NCBI RefSeq assembly: GCF_014646255.1 | Contig: NZ_BMNC01000006.1 | Coordinates: 329,502-393,501, forward strand | Source: Lentzea pudingi | Lineage (GTDB): Bacteria > Actinomycetota > Actinomycetes > Mycobacteriales > Pseudonocardiaceae | DNA: 64,000 nucleotides | Direction of reading: 5' to 3' | Shown: in pieces, positions 57,385 through 64,000 of the stretch | Layout of the letters: each line of letters starts with the position of its first letter | Numbering within the stretch: position 1 is the stretch's first letter | The notes under the pieces: generated by a model | What the model saw: the letters and a program-made list of their open reading frames with translations, nothing else | Told to the model about the DNA's origin: nothing | Databases searched by the model: none | Made by a program: the position numbers and the translations under genes

Positions 57385-57967
57385 CGACCACGACGACTCC
57401 CCGATCGCCGCGCGCGTCCGGGAGCTGGAAGCGATCCTCGAGGAGAAGGGCCTGCTCGACCCGCGGGAACTGGACCAGGTGCTGGAGGCGTTCGCGGCGA
57501 AGGCCTCCCCCGCCAACGGTTTCCGGGTCGTGGCACGGGCCTGGACCGACGACGGCTTCCGGGCACGCCTGCTGGACGACGCCAACGACGCGCTGCCCGA
57601 ACTGGGCCTGTCGATGGGCGGCGGCCTGCAGGTGCAACAGCTGCACGTCGTCGAGAACACCGAGGACGTGCACAACGTCATCGTGTGCACGCTGTGCAGC
57701 TGCTACCCGCTCTCGCTGCTCGGCCCGTCCCCCACCTGGTACAAGAGCCCGGCGTACCGCGCGAGGGTGGTCAGCCACCCGCGCGAGGTGCTGGAGCAGT
57801 TCGGGCTCACCCTGCCCGAGAGCACCAAGATCGAGGTGTGGGACGCGAACGCCGAGTCGCGGTACATGGTCCTGCCGCGCCGGCCCGGCGGCACGGAGGA
57901 CCTGACGGAGGCCGGGCTCGCGGCGCTGGTGACGCGCAACGGTTTGATCGGCACGGCCGCCGTGTAG
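57377..57967 (+). CDS. Nitrile-hydratase alpha-like subunit, cobalt type
   Basis: A 196-residue metal-site subunit. VIVCTLCSCYP (Cys104, Cys107, Cys109) is the claw-setting motif. Thr between the first Cys and Leu (CTLC) points to non-corrin cobalt; iron types have CSLC. The second and third Cys are normally oxidised to sulfinic and sulfenic acid. The N-terminal helices (AARVRELEAILEEKGLLDP) and WYKSPAYRARVVSHPREVL are typical alpha features. It hydrates a nitrile to an amide, or a related substrate such as thiocyanate. The dedicated cobalt chaperone/activator gene is not seen in the window. The substrate is unknown; the upstream SDR gene may be linked. Confidence 0.9.
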   Translation: MSDDHDDSPIAARVRELEAILEEKGLLDPRELDQVLEAFAAKASPANGFRVVARAWTDDGFRARLLDDANDALPELGLSMGGGLQVQQLHVVENTEDVHNVIVCTLCSCYPLSLLGPSPTWYKSPAYRARVVSHPREVLEQFGLTLPESTKIEVWDANAESRYMVLPRRPGGTEDLTEAGLAALVTRNGLIGTAAV

Positions 57968-57971
57968 GCCC

Positions 57972-58481
57972 CTAGTGCGTCTTGGGGGTGTAGCAGGAAC
58001 CCTCGCCGTTCGTGCCGTCGAGGAAGATCCTCACCAGGCCGGGCTTGAGGTCCCCGAGCACGCACGTCCCGCCGTCGAGGGTGATCGTGAACCCGAGGAA
58101 GCGCTGGTCCGGGTAAGGCTGCTCCACCTGCGGCCGCAGCTCGGCCAGCGCTTTCCTCGTGGTGTCGACGGAGAAGTCGCCCGTCTCGCACACCCGCTTC
58201 AGGATCGGGCTGACACGAGCGATCGTGTCCCGGCCCTTCGCGGTGGCTTCGGCGTTCAGCGGTTTGCGCTGCTTCCAGCCGTTGTTCTCGACGTGGTGCG
58301 GTGCGATGTCCGGGCCGCCGCCGTTGGTCGGCTGGGCGGCGAACCGCTGCACCGGCTGCGGCACGTTCTCCTCGACCTGGCACGGCGCCGCCTGGTTCGT
58401 GGTCGGCGGCACCGGCTTCTCATCAGCGGAACAGGCCGCGCACAGCAATGCGACGGCAAGAACCCCCAGAAGTCTCCCCAT
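57972..58481 (-). CDS. Lipoprotein of unknown function
   Basis: A 169-residue exported protein. MGRLLGVLAVALLCAACSADE has a lipobox (CAAC). The mature part has a Pro/Thr linker, several Cys (PCQVEENVP, RVCETGDFSVD, GGTCVLGDLKPG, GSCYTPKTH) that may form disulfides, and two strands. It is of a kind common in Pseudonocardiaceae, with no known role. ATG 58481 is used. It ends 4 bp from the convergent nitrile hydratase gene and lies 14 bp downstream of the MFS gene on the same strand. Confidence 0.72.
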   Translation of the reverse strand: MGRLLGVLAVALLCAACSADEKPVPPTTNQAAPCQVEENVPQPVQRFAAQPTNGGGPDIAPHHVENNGWKQRKPLNAEATAKGRDTIARVSPILKRVCETGDFSVDTTRKALAELRPQVEQPYPDQRFLGFTITLDGGTCVLGDLKPGLVRIFLDGTNGEGSCYTPKTH

Positions 58482-58495
58482 GCGGGGCACTGTAG

Positions 58496-59722
58496 TCACA
58501 CGGGCTGCGCCACGGGCTCGTTCACGACGGTTCGCACCGACCGGGACGCGAGCATGCCGGCGGTCGCCAGCACGTAGATCGCCGCGCACCCGAGCAGCGC
58601 CGCCGACGTGCCCACCGCGTGCGACACCGGCCCGATCGCGAGCTGTGCCAGCGGGATCGCGACGAACGACCCGAGCATGTCGTAGGAGTACACGCGCGCG
58701 AGCTTGTCCTCGGGAACGTGGTGCTGCAACGAGGTCTCCCACGCCACGCCGAACTGTTCCAGGCCGAGGCCGCACACGAACGCGGCCAGCACGAGCGCCC
58801 AGGGTTCCGGGTGCAGGACCATCGCGAGCGGCAGCGACGCGAACGCGCCCACGCAGGCCACCCCGACGAGCAGCAGGCGGCGGGCCTTCAGCCGCATCGC
58901 GACGAACGCGCCCGCGACCATGCCCGCGGTCTGCGAGGCCAGCACCAGGCCCCACACCTCGCGGCCGAACGTGCTGTCGGCCAGCACCGGGCCGAGGATG
59001 AACACGCCACCCGCGTACGCCGCGTTGACGAACGTGAAGGCCACGACCACGACCCAGACCCACTGCCGTGCCACGAACTCCGTCCAGCCCACCTTCAGCT
59101 CGGAGAACACCGAGGGCTTGTGCTCGGCCGCGGCACGGGCGGCGGGCACGCGCACGAACGCGAAGAACACGCCGGCGAGGGCGAACGACAGCGCGTCCAC
59201 CGCGAGACCCCAGCCGGGGCTGGTGAACGCGATCAGCAGCCCGCCGAGCGACGCGCCGCCGATGTTGCCGGTGTTCAGCCCGAGGCGCAGCAACGCGTTG
59301 GCGCGCTGGCGCAGGTCGCCCGGCACCGTCTGCGGCACCAGCGCCGCGGACGCCGGGAAGGCGAACGCGCTCGACATGCCGTTGACGGCCGACAGCACGA
59401 CGAACCACGGCAGCGACACGGTTCCGGTGAGCACGAGCGCCGCGATCAGGGCCTGGCTGACGAAGCTGACCGCGCACGACCCGGCGAGCACGAGCTGGCG
59501 CGGCAGCCGGTCCGCGACCACCCCGCCCCACAGCAGGAACACGACGTTCGTCACGGACCGCGCGGCGACGACGAGGCCGAGCGAGGTGACCGACGAGGTC
59601 AGGTCGAGCACGGCGAAGGCCAGTGCGATCGGTGCCATCGAGTTGCCGATGACGGTCGTGAGACGGCCTGCGAAGAGCCAGCGAAAAGCCGGATGCGCCA
59701 AAGGCGCGAACATCTCCCCCAT
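58496..59722 (-). CDS. MFS transporter (drug-efflux-like)
   Basis: A 408-residue membrane protein with about 11-12 TMs. The opening FAPLAHPAFRWLFAGRLTTV and SVTNVVFLLWGGVVADRLPRQ (motif A) are typical of the MFS_3 (enterobactin exporter/TetA-like) family. Others include PWFVVLSAVNGMSSAFAFPA and LLRLGLNTGNIGGASLGGLL. It probably exports a hydrophobic compound, and the direction is inferred from the family. ATG 59722 or 59713 may be the start. The DoxX-like gene 59 bp upstream transcribes in the same direction. Confidence 0.88.
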   Translation of the reverse strand: MGEMFAPLAHPAFRWLFAGRLTTVIGNSMAPIALAFAVLDLTSSVTSLGLVVAARSVTNVVFLLWGGVVADRLPRQLVLAGSCAVSFVSQALIAALVLTGTVSLPWFVVLSAVNGMSSAFAFPASAALVPQTVPGDLRQRANALLRLGLNTGNIGGASLGGLLIAFTSPGWGLAVDALSFALAGVFFAFVRVPAARAAAEHKPSVFSELKVGWTEFVARQWVWVVVVAFTFVNAAYAGGVFILGPVLADSTFGREVWGLVLASQTAGMVAGAFVAMRLKARRLLLVGVACVGAFASLPLAMVLHPEPWALVLAAFVCGLGLEQFGVAWETSLQHHVPEDKLARVYSYDMLGSFVAIPLAQLAIGPVSHAVGTSAALLGCAAIYVLATAGMLASRSVRTVVNEPVAQPV

Positions 59723-59781
59723 TCCCGGCACCGTACAACGGCGGGAGCCGCCCGATCCCCCGAGGATCGAGCGGCTCCCGG

Positions 59782-60243
59782 TCATCGCACCCTCGGGTGT
59801 GATGAGGCGATGACCACCGCGGCGGCGACGGTCACCAGGTTCTTCAGGATGTACTGGGCCTCGAACGACGCCTGCAGCGGACCGGACCACATCTCACCGG
59901 GGAACAACACCAGCGGTGTCGACACCAGCACGACGTGACCGACCAGCAGGACCGCGGTCAGCCGCGGTGCGCGGAAGCTCAGCAGGACCAGTGCGATCCC
60001 GATCTCCGGGATCGCGGCGCTGAGCCTCGCCAGATCCCCGTGGACGATCCCGAACGTCAGCGCGGAGACCGTGCGTTCGACGAGATCCTGGGCAGGGCTG
60101 CCACCGGGAAAGAGCTTCAGGACGCCGAACCAGAGGTACACGACCCCCAGTCCGATGCGCAGCAGGGGAATTCCGGACTCACGCGCAAAACGAGTCAGGC
60201 GTTCCCCGGTGCTTTCGCGGCGTGTGGTTCCTGGACGCGACAT
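59782..60243 (-). CDS. DoxX-like membrane protein, partner of the haem peroxidase
   Basis: A 153-residue membrane protein. Four hydrophobic helices (IPLLRIGLGVVYLWFGVLKL, AIPEIGIALVLLSF, LTAVLLVGHVVLVSTPLVLF, YILKNLVTVAAAVVIA) match DoxX/YkgB-like proteins. A basic cytoplasmic N-terminus precedes them. ATG 60243 has GGGAGATC. It lies 58 bp downstream of the peroxidase gene on the same strand and may be cotranscribed. The role is unknown; DoxX proteins are often tied to redox chemistry. Confidence 0.8.
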   Translation of the reverse strand: MSRPGTTRRESTGERLTRFARESGIPLLRIGLGVVYLWFGVLKLFPGGSPAQDLVERTVSALTFGIVHGDLARLSAAIPEIGIALVLLSFRAPRLTAVLLVGHVVLVSTPLVLFPGEMWSGPLQASFEAQYILKNLVTVAAAVVIASSHPRVR

Positions 60244-60301
60244 GATCTCCCTCTCCTGTCTGACTGCCACCACCCAGCCAGACAGGAGGAACGAGGAGAG
60301 A

Positions 60302-61972
60302 TCAGTTCGCCGGGTCGCCCAGCGGGTTCAGCAGGTCGGCCTTGCCCTCGAAGGCGAACAGCAGCAGGTCGACCATGCGGAACGTGCTGGAGTCCGGTCC
60401 GAGCGTCGGCCGCCAGTACGGCGAGCGCACGATCGAGATCCGGCTGCCCTCCATCGCGCGGTGGAAGACCTCCGCGGTGATCCGGCCGCCGACCGGGCCC
60501 ATCAGCCCGTTGCCGATCTCGGCCTCGCGCAGGATGTAGAACCACAACGGCGTGGCGGCGACGAGCTGGGCCTTCTGCTCCTCCGAGAGCCCCTCGACGA
60601 CCGCGCCGCCGTTGCCGGCGAGGATCTGCTCGGCGGTGAGCGGCTCGGCGCCGAACAGCTCGGCGATCTGCTGGCCGGTGGCGAGTTCCATCATCGAGGC
60701 CCTGGTCAGGTTCCGGAACGCGAGGTTGCGCTCGATCTCCCGGAACTGCGTGCCGCGCCCGCCGAACGTGCCGGCCGGCAGCTCTTTCAACGGGTCGACG
60801 AGCAGCGTGTCGATCCGCTTGGTGACGTTGCCGCCACCGAACTCCGCGGGCGGCACCAGGTCGTCCCGCTCGGCCTCGGTGAAGTCGTAGAGCCGCCGGA
60901 AGTCCGCGATCCAGTTGCTGGGCAACGTGAAGATCGGGCCCCGGTTCACGTCGTCGAGGTCGGCGGGCGTGCCCGAGCTCGGATCGAAGTTGCCGCTGAC
61001 ACCGGTGAAGGTGAACAGCTGGAACAACGTCGCGAGGCCGCCGGGTCCGGTCGAGCTGAACACCCGGTTCCACTGGTACCGCGCCCGGACCTGGCTGTGC
61101 CCGAAGCGGTACGAGGCGACCGAGAACTCGATCGGCATCGTCGGCGAGTGGTCCCGGCAGTGACCGGGCACCTCGAAGAACTTCCGGCCGTTGGTGAAGA
61201 CGTCGTCCACGATCGCCGGGTCGATGATCCGCGGCAGGTGGTCGGTCCGCAGCATCCACTGGTAGTGCCGCACCACGAGTTCCTTGGCGGCGCGGAACAG
61301 CCGCTCGCCCGTGAGGCCGGTGAGCGCGAGCTCGTCGACCACGCGGTTGTGGAAGCGGATGAACGCGAGGTGCGTCTGCGCCACCACGAGGTTCTCGTCG
61401 TTGCGGGCGTCCGGGATCAGCGGCAGCCGCCGATCCGCCGCCGTGCCGGCCGTTCCGCCACGGCGTGGCAGGTCGAAACCCTCGAACGGGACGTTGGTGC
61501 CCTCGTCCGGGAACGGCACCGGCGTCGTGGTGCCCACCTTGAACTTCACGCCGTCCTGGGCGTAGAAGGCCTGGTCGTCCTTGTCGCGCGGGCCGCGGCC
61601 GTAGACCGAGTCGAGGTCCAGCGCGGGCGAACGGCCCTGCGTCAGCTCGTCGAGGTTGACGTCCTGCCCGAGCTGCGACTCGGTGCGGTCCATGGTCAGG
61701 TCGTGGTCGACGAACTGGCCGAGGTAGGTGAACCCCGCCGGGACGGCCGGATCCGCCGAGTCGGGCTGCGGGACGTTCGCGGTGATCGCGGCCGCGAGGG
61801 CAGCCCGCGTCTCCTCGTCCGTCCGCGGCCCCTTCGGCCCCAGTCGCGAGAACCGGAACCGGCGCAGCTCCTCCGCGGTGGAGGGCTGACGCGTGGTGGC
61901 CTCACCCCGGCCGTCGAATTCCAGCACACCTTCGCCCACGACGAAGAAACTGTCGCGCACGTGCCTCTTCAT
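60302..61972 (-). CDS. Animal-type haem peroxidase
   Basis: A 556-residue peroxidase of the mammalian-type (XPO/cyclooxygenase) superfamily. The distal His is in TYLGQFVDHDLTMDRTE, the catalytic Arg in VASYRFGHSQVRARYQWN, which also holds the proximal His, and RNDENLVVAQTHLAFIRFHN is the conserved Asn/Arg segment. No signal peptide is present, which is common for bacterial members with non-classical or cytoplasmic location. It oxidises halides or phenols with peroxide; the exact substrate is unknown. A DoxX-like gene lies 58 bp downstream. The start has no strong ribosome site. Confidence 0.93.
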   Translation of the reverse strand: MKRHVRDSFFVVGEGVLEFDGRGEATTRQPSTAEELRRFRFSRLGPKGPRTDEETRAALAAAITANVPQPDSADPAVPAGFTYLGQFVDHDLTMDRTESQLGQDVNLDELTQGRSPALDLDSVYGRGPRDKDDQAFYAQDGVKFKVGTTTPVPFPDEGTNVPFEGFDLPRRGGTAGTAADRRLPLIPDARNDENLVVAQTHLAFIRFHNRVVDELALTGLTGERLFRAAKELVVRHYQWMLRTDHLPRIIDPAIVDDVFTNGRKFFEVPGHCRDHSPTMPIEFSVASYRFGHSQVRARYQWNRVFSSTGPGGLATLFQLFTFTGVSGNFDPSSGTPADLDDVNRGPIFTLPSNWIADFRRLYDFTEAERDDLVPPAEFGGGNVTKRIDTLLVDPLKELPAGTFGGRGTQFREIERNLAFRNLTRASMMELATGQQIAELFGAEPLTAEQILAGNGGAVVEGLSEEQKAQLVAATPLWFYILREAEIGNGLMGPVGGRITAEVFHRAMEGSRISIVRSPYWRPTLGPDSSTFRMVDLLLFAFEGKADLLNPLGDPAN

Positions 61973-62068
61973 ATATCCCCCTGTTTTCCCCTCTTACAGG
62001 CGACCTGTTCTCCCCAACAAGCACCTGCCCCACCGCCAGTCTCCAGACGGACCAAATTACCGTCGAAG

Positions 62069-62089
62069 CTTTTGGTCAAAACCAAAAAG
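62069..62089 (-). terminator. Weak hairpin after the glycosyltransferase gene
   Basis: CTTTTGGT and ACCAAAAAG can form an imperfect stem in an AT-rich segment just after the glycosyltransferase stop. Arms pair for about 8 bp. It may end that transcript before the peroxidase promoter. Evidence is limited to shape. Confidence 0.35.
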
Positions 62090-62092
62090 TCG

Positions 62093-63145
62093 TCACACAG
62101 CGGATACGAGGTGGTCAGGAATATTCGTGAAGACTTCCAAATCGATCATCTGCGCAGCATGGTTCTCAGCAGCGTCATGATAAGTCTTCGTGTTCAGCAC
62201 GTGCCGAATCCGTTCGGCGAGAACGGTGGCGGAAAGCCCTTTCACGTCCACCCGCACGCCCAAGCCGAGATCTTCAATTCGATCGGCGTTGCGCGGCTGG
62301 TCGGCGAACAAGGGCACCGCGACCATCGGCACGCCCGCCGTCAACGCCTCCCGAACGCCGCTGTAGCCCGCGTGCGTCACGAACACCTTCGCGGTGCCGA
62401 GGAGGCGCTGCTGCGGAATCTCCGGTTCGAGGCGGACGTTCGACGGGCGCGGACCGGTCCACTCGCCGTGGCCGATGGCGACGACGGACGGCGCGCCGAC
62501 CCGGCCGAGCGCCTCCACGACGATGTGCGGCAGCTTCGAGTCCGGCATCAGCCACCGGGTGTGGGTGCCGAAGGACGCGACGATCTCCGGCCCGTGCTCG
62601 ATCGGCTCTCGCTCGATCGGCACGCGGAAGTGGTGCTGGGCCGGGTGCCACGACGCCGGGGTCAGGCCCGCGGTGAGGACCGGGTCGGCCGCGCTGACGC
62701 CGAACCGGGCGCGGACCTTGTCCATCAGCTCGTCGAGCAGCGGGATCTCCAGCGGCGCGAACGGGGCGATGTCGACCAGGACGTGCGGGATGCCGAGCAC
62801 CTCGGCGGCGATCTGGCCGCCATACTCGCTGGTCTCGCGCACGAGGACGTCGGGACGCCAGGTGCGGGCGAAGTCGAGGACGTTGGCGGCGGACGCGACC
62901 ACGAGCGGGCTGGACCAGAGCGGCGCCTTCAGCACGCCGTCGCGTTCCGGGAGCCAGGGTGGCGGTGGCCCGAGGTCGGACGGCGCCGGCACGTCGGGCA
63001 TCACGACGGTGTGCTCGAGGTGCGCCATCGCGGGCCCTGTCGCGATCACGGCCTCGTGCCCGCGCCGCCGGAACGCCCGTGCGAGCGGCACCATCGCCGG
63101 CAGCAGGTGGGAGCCGATGGGCAAGGAAGTCAGGAGTACACGCAC
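62093..63145 (-). CDS. GT1-family glycosyltransferase (MGT type)
   Basis: A 350-residue GT-B glycosyltransferase. The N-domain VRVLLTSLPIGSHLLPAMV with PLARAFRRRGHEAVIAT binds the acceptor. The C-domain has the nucleotide-sugar signature KVFVTHAGYSGVREALTAGV followed by PMVAVPLFADQPRNADRIED. Such enzymes glycosylate macrolides, polyketides or other small molecules with UDP- or TDP-sugars. No biosynthetic genes lie nearby, so it may detoxify a foreign compound. GTG 63145 is used. The last ~25 codons have lower GC than the rest, as does the downstream gap, hinting at transfer. Confidence 0.88.
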   Translation of the reverse strand: MRVLLTSLPIGSHLLPAMVPLARAFRRRGHEAVIATGPAMAHLEHTVVMPDVPAPSDLGPPPPWLPERDGVLKAPLWSSPLVVASAANVLDFARTWRPDVLVRETSEYGGQIAAEVLGIPHVLVDIAPFAPLEIPLLDELMDKVRARFGVSAADPVLTAGLTPASWHPAQHHFRVPIEREPIEHGPEIVASFGTHTRWLMPDSKLPHIVVEALGRVGAPSVVAIGHGEWTGPRPSNVRLEPEIPQQRLLGTAKVFVTHAGYSGVREALTAGVPMVAVPLFADQPRNADRIEDLGLGVRVDVKGLSATVLAERIRHVLNTKTYHDAAENHAAQMIDLEVFTNIPDHLVSAV

Positions 63146-63188
63146 GTGAATCAGTTTCGCGACAGCCACCAGTGGGTACAGCTGCGAA

Positions 63189-63512
63189 ATGCTCGAAGTC
63201 ACGGTGACCGAGTCGTCGCCTGCCTCCACCCTCGTCACGGTGTCCGGCGAGCTCGCCGGTACCGGTTCGGAACGGCTGCTCACACGGCTCGACCGCCTGC
63301 TCGACAACGGCCACCGCTATGTCGTGCTGGACCTGGCGGGGGTCACGTTCTGCGATTCCAGCGGGGTGAGCGCACTGGTGCGAGGGCACGCCCGCGCGTC
63401 GGCAGCGGCAGGCGGGCTGAAGCTCGCGGCCGCGTCCGAGCAGGTGACAAGGGTGCTGGAACTGTCGGGCCTCGCGCGGATGCTCGGTCTGCAGTCCACA
63501 GTGGAGGCTTAG
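63189..63512 (+). CDS. STAS-domain anti-sigma factor antagonist
   Basis: A 107-residue single STAS domain. VTVSGELAGTGSERLLTRLD, HRYVVLDLAGVTFCDSSGVS and VTRVLELSGLARMLGL follow the SpoIIAA/RsbV order. Ser in CDSSGVSAL is the phosphorylation site used by anti-sigma kinases. It probably releases a sigma factor by partner switching. No kinase gene is beside it. ATG 63189 is 43 bp from the divergent glycosyltransferase. Confidence 0.9.
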   Translation: MLEVTVTESSPASTLVTVSGELAGTGSERLLTRLDRLLDNGHRYVVLDLAGVTFCDSSGVSALVRGHARASAAAGGLKLAAASEQVTRVLELSGLARMLGLQSTVEA

Positions 63513-63553
63513 CGGCAGACCGGGCGCGTTCTCCCGCGTGCCATGATGGCGGG

Positions 63554-63910
63554 GTGGAGTCCACGCGCATCGACCGCTGGCTGTGGGCGGTCCGGTTGAC
63601 CAAGACCCGCCCCGACGCCTCCCAGGCGTGCAAGGGCGGTCACGTGCGCATCAACGACAAGCCCGCGAAGGCGTCGGCGACGGTCGTGCCGGGCGACCGG
63701 GTCCGCGTTCGCGTGAACGACAAGACCTGGACCGTCGAGGTGGTGCGGGTGATCCAGAAGCGCGTCGGCGCGGCGATCGCCGTGAGCTGCTTCATCGACC
63801 GCACTCCCCCGCCTCCCGTGGAGCTCCCGATCGCCCGGCGTGACCGGGGCGCGGGGCGTCCGACGAAACGGGAACGGCGCGTGCTGGACCAGTTCCGGTC
63901 ACAGAACTGA
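63554..63910 (+). CDS. S4-domain RNA-binding protein (Hsp15/HslR-like)
   Basis: A 118-residue basic RNA-binding protein. The S4 domain (TRIDRWLWAVRLTKTRPDAS, KGGHVRINDKPAKASATVVPG) resembles heat-shock protein Hsp15, which binds stalled 50S subunits carrying tRNA. The C-terminal tail is rich in Arg (RDRGAGRPTKRERR). GTG 63554 gives the usual N-terminus. The 3' end overlaps the convergent sirtuin-like gene by 12 nt. Confidence 0.88.
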   Translation: MESTRIDRWLWAVRLTKTRPDASQACKGGHVRINDKPAKASATVVPGDRVRVRVNDKTWTVEVVRVIQKRVGAAIAVSCFIDRTPPPPVELPIARRDRGAGRPTKRERRVLDQFRSQN

Positions 63911-64000
63911 GTCGGCGAGCTCCGTCAGCGATGTGCCCAGCGGCAGGTCGACCCTCAACGACGCGTGCGCGTCACCGCGCGTCTCACCCCGGTTGATGAT
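63899..64000 (-). CDS. C-terminus of a probable Sir2-type NAD-dependent deacylase (partial)
   Basis: Only the last 33 codons are inside the window. The peptide IINRGETRGDAHASLRVDLP followed by LGTSLTELADSVL resembles the C-terminal end of class III sirtuins, where an Asn-Arg-Gly motif binds NAD. The rest of the gene lies beyond the right edge on the minus strand. It overlaps the S4 gene tail to tail. Confidence 0.55.
   Translation of the reverse strand: MINRGETRGDAHASLRVDLPLGTSLTELADSVL

Noticed and set aside
60071..63553. A plus-strand frame of over 1,100 codons upstream of the S4 gene
   Set aside because: It is antisense to the peroxidase and glycosyltransferase genes. Only its last 118 codons (from 63554) are real.
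1..64000. CRISPR arrays, rRNA, tRNA, prophage or complete IS elements
   Set aside because: I searched by eye for spaced direct repeats, conserved RNA motifs, and transposase or integrase signatures and found none. A tRNA scan was not possible.

Overview
The window is about 70% GC throughout, with GTG and TTG starts, many short gene overlaps and a typical actinobacterial gene set: stand-alone LigC and PolDom end-joining enzymes, a mycothiol-type DinB protein, DUF5997, a StrR/ParB-like regulator and sugar ABC importers without their own ATPase. It looks like chromosome from a filamentous actinomycete, most plausibly Pseudonocardiaceae (Lentzea/Saccharothrix/Actinosynnema type). The genus is an inference. 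I saw no tRNA, rRNA, CRISPR array, complete IS element or prophage.

Layout. 1-3.8 kb: 3' part of a secreted ThuA-ricin protein, a small Cys-rich protein, and a tight XRE / ImmA-IrrE-like protease / membrane protein cassette. 3.8-7 kb: LigC, a YigZ protein, and a hydrolase divergent from a TetR regulator with two clear operators. 7-12.5 kb: secreted GH3 beta-glucosidase with a LacI-type operator, an unusual GluRS, and a YrdC protein. 12.5-19.2 kb: ricin lectin, subtilase, an unknown protein, then a Nudix / micropeptide / XRE-TPR / StrR-like regulatory region. 19.2-24 kb: housekeeping-like genes and two tandem PolDom primase-polymerases. 24-27 kb: an EACC1-caspase-EF-hand-membrane protein and a membrane neighbour. 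27-33 kb: an oligopeptide-type ABC operon. 33-41.8 kb: lipoproteins, a two-component system, DoxX, an HxlR regulator, an acyl-CoA dehydrogenase and small enzymes. 41.8-48.9 kb: a cellulose locus (GH9-GH6 divergent from a sugar importer and a LacI repressor, with a perfect palindrome between them). 48.9-55.9 kb: a second sugar locus (DUF2264, hydroxyacid dehydrogenase, importer, DeoR/LacI hybrid regulator) with a 52-bp tandem repeat. 55.9-58 kb: an SDR39U1 protein and a three-gene cobalt-type nitrile hydratase. 58-64 kb: MFS exporter, DoxX-like protein, animal-type haem peroxidase, GT1 glycosyltransferase, STAS and S4 proteins, and a partial sirtuin.

How genes work together. The GH9, GH6 and GH3 enzymes, the importer at 44.9-47.9 kb and its LacI repressor fit one cellulose/cello-oligosaccharide regulon. 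LacI-type palindromes lie in front of the GH9/importer pair and the GH3 gene. The strongest candidates for undescribed biology are the EACC1-caspase pair, the XRE-TPR region with micropeptide genes, the XRE/IrrE/membrane cassette, the split nitrile hydratase, and two palindromic (MITE-like) elements that each end on the -10 box of an apparently leaderless gene.
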